This document shows positions 5,327-5,432 of a DNA stretch of 5,432 nucleotides, piece by piece (the stretch's first letter is position 1; the number at the start of each line of letters is the position of its first letter). The notes under the pieces were generated by a model. The model was not told the DNA's origin and ran no database searches. It was given only the letters and a program-made list of their open reading frames with translations. A program made the translations under genes and the position numbers. Source of the DNA: Verrucomicrobiota bacterium (GTDB taxonomy: Bacteria; Verrucomicrobiota; Verrucomicrobiia; Limisphaerales; UBA1100). The stretch spans positions 1 through 5,432 of the forward strand of contig JAPKDK010000206.1 of the NCBI GenBank assembly GCA_028872645.1. Reading direction: 5' to 3'.

Positions 5327-5349
5327 GGCACGTTAACATGCCGCGTGCC
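5327..5349. promoter_or_regulatory. Inverted-repeat element upstream of the uvrB promoter, possible operator
   Basis: GGCACGTTAACATGCC (5327-5342) is a 16-base palindrome with seven of eight pairs matching, centred about 58 bases before the predicted uvrB start. The left arm GGCACG also pairs perfectly with CGTGCC at 5344-5349 across 11 bases. The position suits an activator or an upstream repressor site. It does not match the TGTTC-N4-GAACA pattern I recall for Verrucomicrobia LexA, nor the CTGT/ACAG or GAAC/GTTC types. No T run follows either stem, so it is not an obvious terminator. Confidence 0.3.
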
Positions 5350-5432
5350 TGTTGAATCACTTTATTGCCACGTCCCGTTTTGCGCGAGCAAGTGCAGTTA
5401 TTGCGCGTTCTTTTCGCACGCGCCGGATGGGG

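Noticed and set aside
5380..5407. Direct repeat TTGCGCG (5380-5386 and 5401-5407), 21 bases apart
   Set aside because: Two helical turns apart is suggestive of a binding site, but a 7-base GC-rich repeat is easily expected by chance.
5357..5432. Possible 24-codon C-terminal end of a basic protein on the minus strand, upstream of uvrB
   Set aside because: Another minus-strand frame is also open across the stretch, the fragment has no recognisable motif, and the window edge prevents a test.
5392..5432. Possible plus-strand gene start at GTG 5392 running off the right edge
   Set aside because: Only 13 codons are visible, with no clear promoter or ribosome binding site.

Overview
The window looks like chromosomal DNA of a Verrucomicrobia-type bacterium (or a close PVC relative). 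The grounds are inference: a lipoprotein whose mature start runs into the LGMKFVPV opening typical of formylglycine-generating-enzyme (FGE/SUMF1) domains common in that group, moderate-to-high GC, and start sites with little or no Shine-Dalgarno sequence. No rRNA, recognisable tRNA, CRISPR, insertion sequence or phage gene is visible. I found no defence or otherwise exotic multi-gene system; the notable signals are one interrupted enzyme gene and several unusual promoter and leader arrangements.

Left edge (1-470): on the minus strand, the first 45 codons of a lipoprotein with an FGE-like domain run off the window. A 334-base divergent intergenic region follows. It carries a TATAAT box facing the lipoprotein gene, a plausible promoter facing right, and a compact three-way-junction RNA fold just downstream of that promoter's predicted start point.

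Centre left (471-2534): a transketolase-family frame of 687 sense codons with one in-frame TAA at 1479-1481. Before it lies the pyrimidine/thiamine-diphosphate-binding N-terminal half (471-1481). After it lies a 31-codon linker and an intact C-terminal half (1575-2534) with the catalytic Glu and a conserved His. All key residues are kept on both sides, so this is a very recent nonsense mutation, a sequence or assembly error, or a one-frame gene now expressed as two polypeptides. A neighbouring gene also ends in TAA, which argues against a reassigned codon.

Centre (2535-3308): a 38-residue lipoprotein gene on the minus strand sits between the transketolase and yqgE. Its stop codon abuts the transketolase stop with no gap, and its predicted promoter places the transcription start on its own ATG. 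yqgE/algH follows on the plus strand and ends at a good rho-independent terminator.

Right (3309-5432): a complete uvrB on the minus strand, convergent with yqgE, starting at GTG. Its best promoter, a perfect TTGACA with a 17-base spacer, lies so close that the mRNA should begin at the GTG, so uvrB is predicted to be leaderless. A GGCA...TGCC palindrome lies just upstream. The last ~120 bases hold no gene I can support.

Functionally the genes are a housekeeping mix: sugar-phosphate metabolism, nucleotide excision repair, a conserved protein of unknown role, and two lipoproteins. Nothing indicates that they work as one pathway.
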